64,000 nt of DNA from Pseudomonadota bacterium (GCA_029779535.1 JAKPAG010000104.1:25025-89024), one strand, 5' to 3'. Numbered from the stretch's first letter, positions 15,314 through 23,037 are shown. Program-made: numbers and translations. The notes: generated from the sequence alone by a model not told the origin.

Positions 15314-15553
15314 TTACCCCTGCAGCTTGACCACCGCGTCGATCAGCTGGCCGTAATTTTCGATCTCGGCCTGCTGGTTCATGCTGATGATGATGTCGAA
15401 ATCGTCCTCGATCGCGGCAACGAAGTCCATCACGGTCAGGCTGTCGAATTCCAGGTCGCCGGCAAAGGTCGTGGCATCGGTGATTTCGACGCCCTTCTTG
15501 TTGAAGGGTTCGATCAGGGCGGCGATCTTCTCGGCGGTAGCGGCGCGATCCAT
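15314..15553 (-). CDS. Acyl carrier protein dedicated to sphingolipid synthesis
   Basis: 79 residues from ATG 15553 (MDRAATAEKIAALIEPF); a longer frame upstream lacks family character. The phosphopantetheine attachment serine is S38 in LEFDSLTVMDF, the DSL motif of carrier proteins. The protein is acidic and four-helical by pattern. It differs from the housekeeping AcpP sequence and sits 8 bp upstream of spt, the arrangement known in Sphingomonas and Caulobacter, where the carrier presents the acyl chain to serine palmitoyltransferase. A 78-bp gap separates it from divK. Confidence 0.9.
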   Translation of the reverse strand: MDRAATAEKIAALIEPFNKKGVEITDATTFAGDLEFDSLTVMDFVAAIEDDFDIIISMNQQAEIENYGQLIDAVVKLQG

Positions 15554-15631
15554 TGTGTCATTGCTCCCGAAGGTGTTTGCCGGCCCTCTGGCCGACGAAT
15601 GGGGCGGAAAAGCGGCCAAGTTGGCCAAATG

Positions 15632-16009
15632 TCAAGCTGCGGCCTTTTCCACCAGGGCCTTCACCGCCGCCATGAACGGGCCGATCGACACCGGCTTGGC
15701 CAGGTATCCCTCGGCCCCGGCGTCGCGGATCCGCTCCTCGTCGCCCTTGCCGGCATAGGCGGTGACGGCCAGCACCGGAATGGCGCGCAGCGTGGCGTCG
15801 GCCTTGGCCGCTTCGATCAGGTCAAGGCCCGAGACATTGGGCAGCTGGATGTCCATGATGATCAGGTTGGGGACGAACTGGCGCGCCTTGTCCAGCGCTT
15901 CCAGCCCGTCGGCGCAGGGTTCGACCGCATAGCCCTGGCTGCGCAGGACGTCGCAGAACAGCTTGCGGTTGAGGTCGTTGTCCTCGACAACAAGGATACG
16001 CTTTGCCAT
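15632..16009 (-). CDS. divK: DivK single-domain response regulator
   Basis: 125 residues from ATG 16009 (MAKRILVVEDNDLNRKLF); the frame extends 12 codons further, but this start is the family's. It is a lone receiver domain with acidic pocket E9/D10, phospho-acceptor D53 in NLIIMDIQLPN, the Thr/Ala of LAVTAYAGKGDEER and the conserved Lys in YLAKPVS. The sequence is close to Caulobacter DivK throughout. DivK is phosphorylated by DivJ and dephosphorylated by PleC, and acts through DivL on the CckA-ChpT-CtrA relay. ctrA lies 7 kb away at 23102. It is divergent from the DUF3572 gene. Confidence 0.9.
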   Translation of the reverse strand: MAKRILVVEDNDLNRKLFCDVLRSQGYAVEPCADGLEALDKARQFVPNLIIMDIQLPNVSGLDLIEAAKADATLRAIPVLAVTAYAGKGDEERIRDAGAEGYLAKPVSIGPFMAAVKALVEKAAA

Positions 16010-16056
16010 GGCAAGGCCCCTACGCCCGATCGGGGAGAGTGACAATTATCCGCGAG

Positions 16057-16314
16057 ATGCAATCCACTGGCCACGATGCCGCCACCCTGGCACTGGGCGC
16101 GCTGGGCTGGGTGCTGGCGGACCAGGACCGGGCGGAGCGCCTGCTGGCGCTGACGGGCCTTACGCCCGATGCGCTGCGGGCAGGGTTGGGCAATGGCGTG
16201 ATGCTTGGCGCGGTGCTGGATTTCCTGGCCAGTCACGAGCCTGACCTGCTGGCCGCGGCCGCGGCGCTGGGAGTTGAACCGGCAGAGCTGGTCTCTGCCC
16301 GCAAGAGGTTGTGA
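16057..16314 (+). CDS. DUF3572 family protein
   Basis: 85 residues (MQSTGHDAATLALGALGWVL). The start is uncertain: a GTG at 16039 would add 6 residues but sits only 1 nt from the GGGGAG, whereas ATG 16057 lies 19 nt away. The sequence matches the small alphaproteobacterial DUF3572 family: LALGALGWVLAD, RLLALTGLTPDALRA and the acidic LDFLASHEPDLLAAA. Family members are usually encoded next to divK, as here on the opposite strand. Function unknown. Its stop overlaps a possible GTG start of the next gene. Confidence 0.82.
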   Translation: MQSTGHDAATLALGALGWVLADQDRAERLLALTGLTPDALRAGLGNGVMLGAVLDFLASHEPDLLAAAAALGVEPAELVSARKRL

Positions 16315-16319
16315 GAGAT

Positions 16320-16934
16320 ATGGCCAAGCCGCTGATCATCAGCGATTGCGATGAGGTGCTGCTGCACATGATCGTGCCCTTCGGCGAATGGCTGAACGAG
16401 ACGCAGGACGTTTCGTTCAAGCTGATCGGCAACGATTTCAGCAAGGCGATCCGCCGCAAGGATACCGACCAGCCGGTCGAACCGGCCGAGATCTGGCGGC
16501 TGCTGAACCTGTTTTTCGACGGCGAAATGCACCGGCAGAGCCCGATCGTGGGGGCCGTGGGCGCGATCAATACCCTGGCCGAGCATGCCGACGTGGTGAT
16601 CCTGACCAACCTGCACGACAAGCACAACGAGGCGCGCCGCCGGCAGCTGGCCGAACACGGCATCAACTTCCGCGTCTTCACCAACCAGGGGCCGAAGGGG
16701 CCCGCGCTCCAGGCGATCCTGGATGAATACAAGCCGTCCAAGGCGGTGTTCATTGACGATCTGGCCCAGCACCACGGTTCTGCCGCGGAAATGGTTCCTC
16801 ATATCGACCGTCTTCACCTTTGTGGCGAACCGACACTTGCCCCGCACATTACCTGCGGGTTCAAGGCCGGTCACGCCCATGCCCGGATCGACACCTGGGA
16901 ACATGCCTTGCCGTGGCTGCTGTCGCGGCTGTAG
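16320..16934 (+). CDS. HAD family hydrolase
   Basis: 204 residues from ATG 16320 (MAKPLIISDCDEVL); a GTG at 16311 overlapping the previous stop is an alternative. HAD motif I is ISDCDEVLLH (D9 nucleophile, D11), motif II is VVILTNLHD (Thr), and the later Lys and acidic residues fit AVFIDDLAQHH, with the paired aspartates of motif IV. The rest, including a cap-like insertion (EWLNETQDVSFKLIGNDFS), does not point to a known substrate. It is in a plus-strand run with the RidA and phosphodiesterase genes, 9 bp upstream of the former. Phosphatase activity is likely. Confidence 0.8.
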   Translation: MAKPLIISDCDEVLLHMIVPFGEWLNETQDVSFKLIGNDFSKAIRRKDTDQPVEPAEIWRLLNLFFDGEMHRQSPIVGAVGAINTLAEHADVVILTNLHDKHNEARRRQLAEHGINFRVFTNQGPKGPALQAILDEYKPSKAVFIDDLAQHHGSAAEMVPHIDRLHLCGEPTLAPHITCGFKAGHAHARIDTWEHALPWLLSRL

Positions 16935-16943
16935 GATAGCAAC

Positions 16944-17405
16944 ATGAGCATTGAAGCAAAGCTGGCCGAACTCGGCATCACCCTTCCCGAACCCGCCGCC
17001 CCGGTTGCGGCCTATGTCCCGGTGGTCATTGCCGGGGGGCTCGCCTACGTCTCGGGCCAGGTCTCGATCATCGATGGCAAGCGCCTGAACGGCCGCCTGG
17101 GCGAAGACCTGACGCTTGAGGAAGGCGTGGCGGGTGCGCGCGCCTGCGGGCTGATGATTCTGGCGCAGCTGAAGGCCGCTCTCGGCTCGCTCGACCGGGT
17201 GGAGCAGGTGGTCAAGCTGGGCGCCTTCGTCAATTCGACGCCCGATTTCACCGACCAGCCCAAGGTCGCCAATGGCGCCTCGCAACTGATGGTCGCGGTG
17301 TTCGGCGAGGCTGGCAAGCATGCCCGCAGCGCCGTCGGCGTGCCTTCGCTGCCGTTGGGCGTGGCGGTGGAAGTGGACGCGGTCGTTGCTGTTCGGCCTG
17401 CTTGA
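16944..17405 (+). CDS. RidA/YjgF family protein (enamine/imine deaminase-like)
   Basis: 153 residues, slightly longer than archetypal RidA (~128), the length of the YjgF subgroup that starts with an ITLPEPAAPVAAYVP segment. Conserved features are LAYVSGQVSI, the helix DRVEQVVKLGAFVNS, and the C-terminal ARSAVGVPSLPLGVAVEV, where the Arg corresponds to the catalytic arginine of RidA and GVPSLPLG to its active-site loop. RidA proteins hydrolyse reactive 2-aminoacrylate and related imines. Whether this subgroup does the same is less sure. Its 3' end overlaps the start of the phosphodiesterase gene by about 20 bp. Confidence 0.87.
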   Translation: MSIEAKLAELGITLPEPAAPVAAYVPVVIAGGLAYVSGQVSIIDGKRLNGRLGEDLTLEEGVAGARACGLMILAQLKAALGSLDRVEQVVKLGAFVNSTPDFTDQPKVANGASQLMVAVFGEAGKHARSAVGVPSLPLGVAVEVDAVVAVRPA

Positions 17406-18150
17406 TCGCTGGCTGGCGCCCGCTCCGGATGCGGAGCGGGTCGGCTGGCTGGGCGACTGGCGCTTTGCCCACCGCGGGCTGCACGGCCCGGGCGTGCCGG
17501 AAAATTCCCCCGCCGCCTTTGCCGGCGCCCTGGCGCGGGGGCTTGGGATCGAATGTGATATCCAGCGCTCGCAGGATGACGTGGCGATGGTTTTTCACGA
17601 TGCCACGCTGGACCGGCTGACCGGCGAAACCGGCCCTGTCGCGCGGCGCACCGCGGCGGAACTGGGACGGATCACCCTGACCGGGGGCGAGGATTGCATC
17701 CCCACCCTGCGCCAGGTGCTGGACCAGGTGCAGGGCCGCGTGCCCCTGCTGATCGAGATTAAGTCGCGGATCGACACCCGCACCGTGGCGCTGTGCACGC
17801 CGGTGCGGCGCGCGCTGGAAGGCTATCTTGGCCCCCATGCGGTGATGAGCTTCGATCCCCAGGTGGTGCGCTGGTTTGCCGAATATTCCCCGCTGACCCT
17901 GCGCGGCCTGGTGGTGACCGAGGAGAGGGCCAAGGCCCTTCCCGGCCGGCTCCGCCGCCGTCTGGCATTCTGGCACGCGCGGCCGCAATTCCTTGCCTAT
18001 GACATCCGAGACCTGCCGAGCCGCTTTCCGGCCGCTCAGCGCAAGCGCGGCTTCCCGGTGCTGACCTGGACCGTGCGCGAAGCGGATCACGTCGAACGCG
18101 CCGCCAGGCACGCCGACGCGCCGATCGCGGAGGGTGCCGGGATCGCGTGA
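17386..18150 (+). CDS. Glycerophosphodiester phosphodiesterase family protein
   Basis: About 254 residues if the TTG at 17386 is the start (LFGLLDRWLAP); a longer frame reads back into the RidA gene in another frame and is ignored. Catalytic elements of the GDPD family are visible: AHRGLHG (His-Arg-Gly), PENSPAAF (Glu), GIECDIQRSQDD (ECD metal site), and VFHDATLDRLT (His). The TIM-barrel continues with IEIKSR (Glu/Lys) and VLTWTVREADH near the C-terminus. No signal peptide, so it probably acts in the cytosol, hydrolysing glycerophosphodiesters to glycerol phosphate. It overlaps both neighbours. Confidence 0.88.
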   Translation: MLFGLLDRWLAPAPDAERVGWLGDWRFAHRGLHGPGVPENSPAAFAGALARGLGIECDIQRSQDDVAMVFHDATLDRLTGETGPVARRTAAELGRITLTGGEDCIPTLRQVLDQVQGRVPLLIEIKSRIDTRTVALCTPVRRALEGYLGPHAVMSFDPQVVRWFAEYSPLTLRGLVVTEERAKALPGRLRRRLAFWHARPQFLAYDIRDLPSRFPAAQRKRGFPVLTWTVREADHVERAARHADAPIAEGAGIA

Positions 18151-19286
18151 GCGGGCGCAGCGTCAGCGTGCGGATTGCCACCGGGGTCGGCCAGTTGCCC
18201 GCCGCTGAATGGGACGCGCTGGCCGGCGGCAATCCCTTTCTCAGCCACGCATTCCTGACTGCGCTGGAGGATTCGGGCTCGGTCGGACCGGGCACGGGTT
18301 GGCGCCCAATGGCGATGGTGATCGAGGGGGAGGGCGAACGGCTGGAAGCAGCCCTGCCCGCCTATCTCAAGGATCACAGTCAGGGCGAATACGTGTTCGA
18401 CCAGAGCTGGGCCGATGCCTGGCATCGCGCCGGGGGCAGCTATTACCCCAAGTTGCAGATCGCGGTGCCGTTCACGCCCGCGACCGGCCCGCGCGTGCTG
18501 ACGGACGATCCGCTGAAAGCTGCGCTGCTGCTGCGCGGGGCCGAGCAGGTCTGCGCCGACAATGGCCTGTCATCCGCCCATGCGACCTTCATCGAGCCCG
18601 CGCAGTTGCCGTGGTTCGAGGCCGCCGGCTGGTTGCTGCGCAGCGACATCCAGTTCCACTGGACCAATCGCGGCTATGCCAGCTTCGACGATTTCCTGGC
18701 CCAGCTGTCCTCGCGCAAGCGCAAGGACCTGCGCAAGGAGCGCGCCGCCGCCCAGCAAGGGGTGACGATCCGCCAGTTGCGGGGCGCTGAAATACATGGC
18801 GAACACTGGGATGCCTTCTGGCAGTTCTATCAGGATACCGGCGCGCGCAAGTGGGGCCGGCCCTATCTGACCCGCGCCGCGTTCGATCTGCTGGGACAGC
18901 GGATGGCGGACCGGATCCTGCTGGTCATGGCCTTTGCCGAGGGGCGGGCGATTGCCGGGGCGCTCAACTTCATCGGGCCGGATGCGCTCTACGGCCGGTA
19001 TTGGGGGGCTGTCGTCGACAAGCCCTTCCTGCATTTCGAGCTGTGCTATTACCAGGCGATCGACGCGGCGATCGCGCTGGGCCTGTCACGGGTGGAAGCG
19101 GGCGCTCAGGGCGGCCACAAGCTGGCGCGGGGCTATGAACCGGTCCAGACCTGGTCGGCGCATTACATCGCCCATCCCGGTTTCCGCAGCGCGGTCGCGG
19201 ACTTTCTGGAACGCGAACGGGCGGGCGTGGCGGCGGACCGCCTGTATCTTGAGGAACGCACGCCTTTCCGGCGCGGCGCGGGCTGA
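18147..19286 (+). CDS. GNAT-superfamily protein of the DUF482 (FemAB-like) group
   Basis: 379 residues from a GTG sharing a GTGA junction with the preceding stop. The sequence fits the DUF482/peptidogalycan-biosynthesis family: NPFLSHAFLTALEDSG near the N-terminus, YVFDQSWADAWHRAGG, SSRKRKDLRKERAAA, and RKWGRPYLTRAAF in the middle, and the C-terminal EAGAQGGHKLARGYEP. The fold is a double GNAT like FemX. The family name implies cell-wall modification, but the reaction is unproven. It closes the plus-strand operon; the Sel1-like gene ends 8 bp away on the other strand. Confidence 0.85.
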   Translation: MSGRSVSVRIATGVGQLPAAEWDALAGGNPFLSHAFLTALEDSGSVGPGTGWRPMAMVIEGEGERLEAALPAYLKDHSQGEYVFDQSWADAWHRAGGSYYPKLQIAVPFTPATGPRVLTDDPLKAALLLRGAEQVCADNGLSSAHATFIEPAQLPWFEAAGWLLRSDIQFHWTNRGYASFDDFLAQLSSRKRKDLRKERAAAQQGVTIRQLRGAEIHGEHWDAFWQFYQDTGARKWGRPYLTRAAFDLLGQRMADRILLVMAFAEGRAIAGALNFIGPDALYGRYWGAVVDKPFLHFELCYYQAIDAAIALGLSRVEAGAQGGHKLARGYEPVQTWSAHYIAHPGFRSAVADFLERERAGVAADRLYLEERTPFRRGAG

Positions 19287-19294
19287 AGCGCCGC

Positions 19295-19648
19295 TTACGC
19301 CGCGCGGCGGGCCGAGGCCGACAGCCACTCGCGCGCGCGGCGCTGGGCTTCGGCGATTTCGCGGGCGCTCATCTCGTCCGAAATGTCGGCGCGGCACAGC
19401 TGGGCTTCGCCGTGGCCGGCCACGGCCGCCAGGTTGAACCACTTGTGCGCTTCGATCAGGTCGCATTCGACGCCGTGGCTACCGGTGGAATAGGCCACCC
19501 CCAGGTCGAAATAGGCGCTGATGTCACCTTGTGCGGCAGCCGCCAGGCAGCTCGCGATCAGCAGTTCCTCGCTGGTTTCATCCGCGATCGACACCGGGCC
19601 CGAAAAGCGGCCGGCGAAATTTCCGTCATGGACCCAGGTCGTGCTCAT
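19295..19648 (-). CDS. Sel1-repeat-like small protein
   Basis: 117 residues from ATG 19648 (MSTTWVHDGNF). Residues 30-85 contain one Sel1-like repeat: AQGDISAYFDLGVAYSTG, then DLIEAHKWFNLAAVAGHGEA, matching the repeat's Ala/Gly/Tyr pattern. The C-terminus is a basic amphipathic helix (IAEAQRRAREWLSASARRA). Such one- or two-repeat proteins act as adaptors, and in alphaproteobacteria some are tied to cell-cycle or polar functions. A CtrA-like box lies 66-80 bp upstream (19714-19728), which supports a link to the CtrA regulon. No partner can be named. Confidence 0.75.
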   Translation of the reverse strand: MSTTWVHDGNFAGRFSGPVSIADETSEELLIASCLAAAAQGDISAYFDLGVAYSTGSHGVECDLIEAHKWFNLAAVAGHGEAQLCRADISDEMSAREIAEAQRRAREWLSASARRAA

Positions 19649-19713
19649 GTCCTGATACCCCCTTTGCGCGGTCCGCTGGGAACCGCCGATGAGCCAAGAT
19701 TTCCCGAACATGG

Positions 19714-19728
19714 TCAACAAATGGTTAA
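19714..19728 (-). promoter_or_regulatory. CtrA-like binding box upstream of the Sel1-like gene
   Basis: On the minus strand the sequence reads TTAA, seven bases CCATTTG, then TTGA: one mismatch from the CtrA consensus TTAA-N7-TTAA. The first half, TTAACCAT, is the full extended half-site. It ends 66 bp upstream of the ATG at 19648, a normal distance for an activator. The call is by motif only. Confidence 0.5.
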
Positions 19729-19862
19729 CGCCTACGGCAAAATGTCCCGTCTTGTGACACCCCCGGCCTGGATGCCTCGCTCTGGCCGGGGTGATGGGCG
19801 GCATCATGCCCGCTCGCCCTGCGCATAGTGTTGATGAATCCGGTCTCCACCAGCTTTGCCGC

Positions 19863-19891
19863 TTGTGCGGGATTCTGCGCAGTTCTATAGG
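19863..19891 (+). promoter_or_regulatory. Candidate promoter of dksA
   Basis: TTGTGC at 19863-19868 and TATAGG at 19886-19891 are separated by 17 bp. The -35 is weak and the -10 fair. It would give a leader of about 80 nt before the dksA ATG. Confidence 0.35.
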
Positions 19892-19977
19892 CCCGCACGA
19901 TCCGGCGTAGGGTGGTTTACGGGAAAGCCCGAAACCGCAGGGACCCGCGGACCCGGCTGGTCTGGTGTGGAGAGTTT

Positions 19978-20436
19978 ATGGCGACGGTTCTGGGCGATGA
20001 AATTGACGTCCTTGCCAAGGCGAAACGCGCGATCGCGGGCGAATATGCCCCGGGCGAGAGCGAACCCTACATGTGCGAAGCGCAGCTCGACTATTACCGG
20101 CGCCTGCTGCTGGAATGGAAGAAGCTGATCCTTTCGGCGGCGCAGGACACCTTGCAGCAGCTGCAGGACGGTCCGATCCGCGAGCCCGATCTTAACGATC
20201 GCGCCTCGAGCGAGACGGACTGGGGCATCGAATTGCGCACCCGCGACCGGCAGCGCAAGCTGATCGCCAAGATCGATTCGGCGCTGCGCCGGATTGAAGA
20301 AGGCGAATACGGCTATTGCGAGGTTACTGGCGAGCCGATCGGCCTGGGCCGTCTGTCAGCCCGCCCGATCGCAACCATGACGGTCGAAGCGCAGGAGGCG
20401 CACGAACGGCGCGAAAAAATTTCTCGCGACGATTGA
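19978..20436 (+). CDS. dksA: RNA polymerase-binding transcription factor DksA
   Basis: 152 residues from ATG 19978 (MATVLGDEIDVLAKA); an upstream in-frame ATG at 19912 lies in promoter sequence. DksA enters the RNA polymerase secondary channel and, with ppGpp, controls rRNA and amino-acid promoters. The coiled-coil tip motif D71-x-x-D74-x-A76 (DLNDRAS) is intact. Of the four zinc ligands of E. coli DksA only C114 remains (YGYCEVTGEP); positions 117, 135 and 138 are Thr, Thr and Ala. This zinc-poor form is normal in alphaproteobacteria and is expected to be redox-insensitive. The C-terminal AQEAHERREK helix is conserved. Confidence 0.93.
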   Translation: MATVLGDEIDVLAKAKRAIAGEYAPGESEPYMCEAQLDYYRRLLLEWKKLILSAAQDTLQQLQDGPIREPDLNDRASSETDWGIELRTRDRQRKLIAKIDSALRRIEEGEYGYCEVTGEPIGLGRLSARPIATMTVEAQEAHERREKISRDD

Positions 20437-20530
20437 AGCGCATAGGCCGCGTTAACCGGTTCTTTGCCACTTTGCTTTAGCATTCGGCGATGGTGGCCTT
20501 CCTAATGGTCGCGCCATCAGTTGGGCACAG

Positions 20531-20923
20531 ATGGGCCTGAATGTGGGAGCTTTGAGACCGGCCATGGGCGAGAACGAGCATCGGCAGATTGCGCGCGACA
20601 GCCTGTTCGTGATGGCTGAACTGCGCCTCGACGGGGTCGAGGGCGAGCAGCGCGTGCGCGTGCGCAACCTTTCATCGGGTGGCCTGATGGCCGAAGGGAC
20701 CTTTCGCGTCCAGCGCGGCCAGATGGTCTGGATCAACATCCGCAATGTCGGCTGGGTCGAAGGCTCGGTGGCCTGGGTGCAGGATACCCGCTTCGGCGTC
20801 GCGTTCCGCGAAGAGATCGACCCCCAGGTGGTGCGCACTCCGGTCAACGCGGGCGAAGGCACCCCGCGCTTCGTGCGTCCGCCCCTGCAGCAATTCGAAT
20901 ACGGCGCACTCCGCAAGATCTGA
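20531..20923 (+). CDS. PilZ domain-containing protein
   Basis: 130 residues; ATG 20564 (MGENEHRQIARDSLF) is an alternative start. The PilZ domain covers most of it: RQIARDSLFVMAEL supplies the N-terminal basic switch (here R-x-x-A-R rather than RxxxR), RVRVRNLSSGGLMAEG is the DxSxxG-like block with Asn in place of Asp, and WVEGSVAWVQDTRFGVAFREEID the C-terminal strands. PilZ domains bind cyclic di-GMP; the imperfect RxxxR and missing Asp make binding uncertain. Single-domain PilZ proteins of this type are numerous in sphingomonads. A TTAA half-site with TTTG at N7 spacing lies at 20452-20466 upstream. Confidence 0.82.
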   Translation: MGLNVGALRPAMGENEHRQIARDSLFVMAELRLDGVEGEQRVRVRNLSSGGLMAEGTFRVQRGQMVWINIRNVGWVEGSVAWVQDTRFGVAFREEIDPQVVRTPVNAGEGTPRFVRPPLQQFEYGALRKI

Positions 20924-20965
20924 CCGGTTGTCACTGCGGGGGCAAATCCCTTAAGACCCGGTGGC

Positions 20966-22447
20966 GTGTCGATCCTCTCGCCCTTGCGTGCCATTTCCGC
21001 ACTGCTGGCCAGCCTGGCCCTGCTGCCGCTTGCCGCCTGCGGCAGCGGCGATGACACGGCGGTGGATGTTGCCGTGGTCGGTGATCCGGGCGCGCCGTTC
21101 GTCACCACGGGGCGGCTGCCCTATGCCGCCGAACTGGTGCGGGCGGCCACTGCCGAAGGGCTTGTCGGGCTGGACGAACAGGGGCGCGTGATCCCCGCCG
21201 TCGCGGATCGCTGGATCGTGACCGACGATGGTCTGTCCTACATCTTCCGCCTGCGGGATGGCGCTTGGGCAGATGGCACGCCGATCAGCGGCGAAACCGC
21301 CCGGACAGCGCTCGTCCAGGCGATCGCCGCGCTGCGTGGCCGCCCGCTGGGCGAAGACCTGGCCTCGATCGACGAGGTGCGGGCGATGGCCGGGCGGGTG
21401 ATCGAACTGCGCCTTAAGGAGCAGGCGCCCGACCTGCTGCAACTGCTGGCCCAGCCCGAACTGGGGCTGGTTTGGCGCGGGCGCGGCGCCGGGCCGATGA
21501 AACTTGACCGGCAAAAGCGGGTGGCCGTGCTGACCCCGATCCCGCCCGAGGATCGCGGCCTGCCTCAGCAGGAAGACTGGCAGGAGCGCCGCCGCAAGCT
21601 GCGGCTGGTTGCCTTGCCGGCCGACCAGGCGATTGCCCGGTTCAACGCTGGCGAGGCCGACTTCGTGCTGGGCGGGCAGTTCCAGGACTTTCCCCGGCTC
21701 GACGCCAGCGGGGTGGCGCGGGGCGCGATCCGGCTGGATCCGGTCACGGGCCTGTTCGGATTGCTCGTTACCCACAACGACGGCTTTCTGGGTGAGCCCG
21801 AGAACCGCGAGGTGCTGGCCATGGCAATCGATCGCGACAGCCTGGCCAATGCCCTGGGCGTCGGCGGCTGGCTGACCACGACGCGGATCGTCAATCCCGG
21901 CAGCGCCGATGACAACGGCAGTGTTGGGGAACGCTGGCCGACCCGTTCGCTGGCCGAGCGGCGCGCTGAGGCCTCAGTTCGCGTCGCCCGGTGGAAGGCC
22001 GCGCGCAAGCTGGCCCCGCTGCGCATCTCGCTGCCGGCCGGGCCTGGGGCCGATCTGCTGTTCCGGCAGCTTGCGGCTGATTATACGGCGATCGGCCTGG
22101 CGGTAGTGCGCAGCCGGCCGGGCGATCCGGCCGATCTGGTGCTGATTGACAAGGTCGCGCGCTATGCCCGGATTGGCTGGTTCCTGAACCAGCTGAGCTG
22201 CGCCAGCCAGCCGGCCGCCTGCAGCCCCGCTGCCGACCGTCTGGTGGGCGAGGCGCTGGCCGAACCGGATGCGGCAAAACGCGCCGATCTTTATGCCCAG
22301 GCCGAAGCGCAGCTGACCATGGCCAACGGCTATATCCCGTTCGGAGCGCCGATCCGCTGGTCGGTCGTGGCGGGCAATGCCACGGGCTTCGTCGCCAACC
22401 GACGGGGACTGCACCCCTTGATGCCGCTGGCGCTGCGCCCCAAGTAA
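20966..22447 (+). CDS. ABC transporter substrate-binding lipoprotein, family 5 (peptide-type)
   Basis: 493 residues from a GTG (MSILSPLRAISALLA). The signal peptide ends in a lipobox LPLAAC, so the protein is a lipoprotein, probably anchored on the periplasmic side. The SBP family 5 fold shows in LVRAATAEGLVGLDEQG, the hallmark DGLSYIFRLRDGAWADGTPI, AIARFNAGEADFVLGG and VLAMAIDRDSLANALG. The family carries oligopeptides or similar ligands to ABC importers. No permease or ATPase gene is adjacent, and the sequence is diverged, so the ligand is unknown and it may work as an orphan. Neighbours are a PilZ gene and a DUF4112 gene. Confidence 0.83.
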   Translation: MSILSPLRAISALLASLALLPLAACGSGDDTAVDVAVVGDPGAPFVTTGRLPYAAELVRAATAEGLVGLDEQGRVIPAVADRWIVTDDGLSYIFRLRDGAWADGTPISGETARTALVQAIAALRGRPLGEDLASIDEVRAMAGRVIELRLKEQAPDLLQLLAQPELGLVWRGRGAGPMKLDRQKRVAVLTPIPPEDRGLPQQEDWQERRRKLRLVALPADQAIARFNAGEADFVLGGQFQDFPRLDASGVARGAIRLDPVTGLFGLLVTHNDGFLGEPENREVLAMAIDRDSLANALGVGGWLTTTRIVNPGSADDNGSVGERWPTRSLAERRAEASVRVARWKAARKLAPLRISLPAGPGADLLFRQLAADYTAIGLAVVRSRPGDPADLVLIDKVARYARIGWFLNQLSCASQPAACSPAADRLVGEALAEPDAAKRADLYAQAEAQLTMANGYIPFGAPIRWSVVAGNATGFVANRRGLHPLMPLALRPK

Positions 22448-22494
22448 CGGGGGAGGGCCAGAACCGGCCCCCATTGTCCAAGGGGTTGCGCGTA

Positions 22495-22908
22495 ATGCAG
22501 GATCAAGGCTTGCGGCGGATGACCGCGGATTTGCCGCTGGGCACCGACGCGCTGTCGGTCCGCCGCCGCGTCGAGGGGTTGGAACAGCTGCTGGAGGGCC
22601 TGATCGCCCTGCCGCTGATTGGACGCAAGGTGGGCCTGGATGCCGTGCTTGGCCTAGTTCCCGGCATCGGCGACGTGATCACCGGCCTGATGGGGCTTTA
22701 CCTCGTATGGGAGGCCCGCAACCTTGGCATGCCGCGCTGGCAGCTGTGGCGCATGGCTGGCAACGTGGCCTTGGACGCGCTGCTGGGCGTGGTGCCGCTG
22801 GCGGGCGACCTGGTGGACGTGCTCTATCGTTCGAACAGCCGCAACCTCAGGATCATCCGCAAGCACCTGGACCGGCATCACCCGGGATCGGTGGTAATCG
22901 AAGGCTAG
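22495..22908 (+). CDS. DUF4112 domain-containing membrane protein
   Basis: 137 residues from ATG 22495, which has AAGGGG 10 nt upstream; a TTG at 22474 would add 7 residues. The family core is present: LEQLLEGLIALPLIGRKVGL, DAVLGLVPGIGDVITGLMG, and the repeat-like ALDALLGVVPLAGDLVDVLY. The two Gly/Pro-containing hydrophobic stretches (about 45-75 and 95-115) are related to each other and may form re-entrant or membrane hairpins. The C-terminus is basic (NSRNLRIIRKHLDRHH). The family is widespread and uncharacterised. It stands between a lipoprotein gene and ctrA. Confidence 0.83.
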   Translation: MQDQGLRRMTADLPLGTDALSVRRRVEGLEQLLEGLIALPLIGRKVGLDAVLGLVPGIGDVITGLMGLYLVWEARNLGMPRWQLWRMAGNVALDALLGVVPLAGDLVDVLYRSNSRNLRIIRKHLDRHHPGSVVIEG

Positions 22909-23004
22909 CCGGCGACCCCGCCGGACGCCTGAATCCGCGCCCAGGGCAAGGGCGAGGGCGGCGCCCGACGCTTCGATCCGCGCAGTTCCGCCATTTACGA
23001 GAAA

Positions 23005-23037
23005 TTAACCTTTCATCTTCATTGGTCATATGGTTAA
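23005..23037. promoter_or_regulatory. Paired CtrA half-sites upstream of ctrA
   Basis: TTAACC occurs on the plus strand at 23005-23010 and the full half-site TTAACCAT on the minus strand at 23037-23030, 65-97 bp before the ctrA ATG. The surrounding 60 bp is AT-rich compared with the flanks. Caulobacter CtrA regulates its own promoters, so an autoregulatory region is likely. The two halves do not form one TTAA-N7-TTAA box. Confidence 0.4.

Larger units (their letters stand above)
19649..19977. other. 329-bp intergenic region between Sel1-like gene and dksA
   Basis: This divergent region holds no convincing gene. It contains the CtrA-like box for the leftward gene (19714-19728), a candidate promoter for dksA (19863-19891), and between them a GC-rich stretch with inverted CCCGGCC/GGCCGGG-like segments near 19762-19795. 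A small frame reaching into dksA from 19856 is a shadow. Confidence 0.5.
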
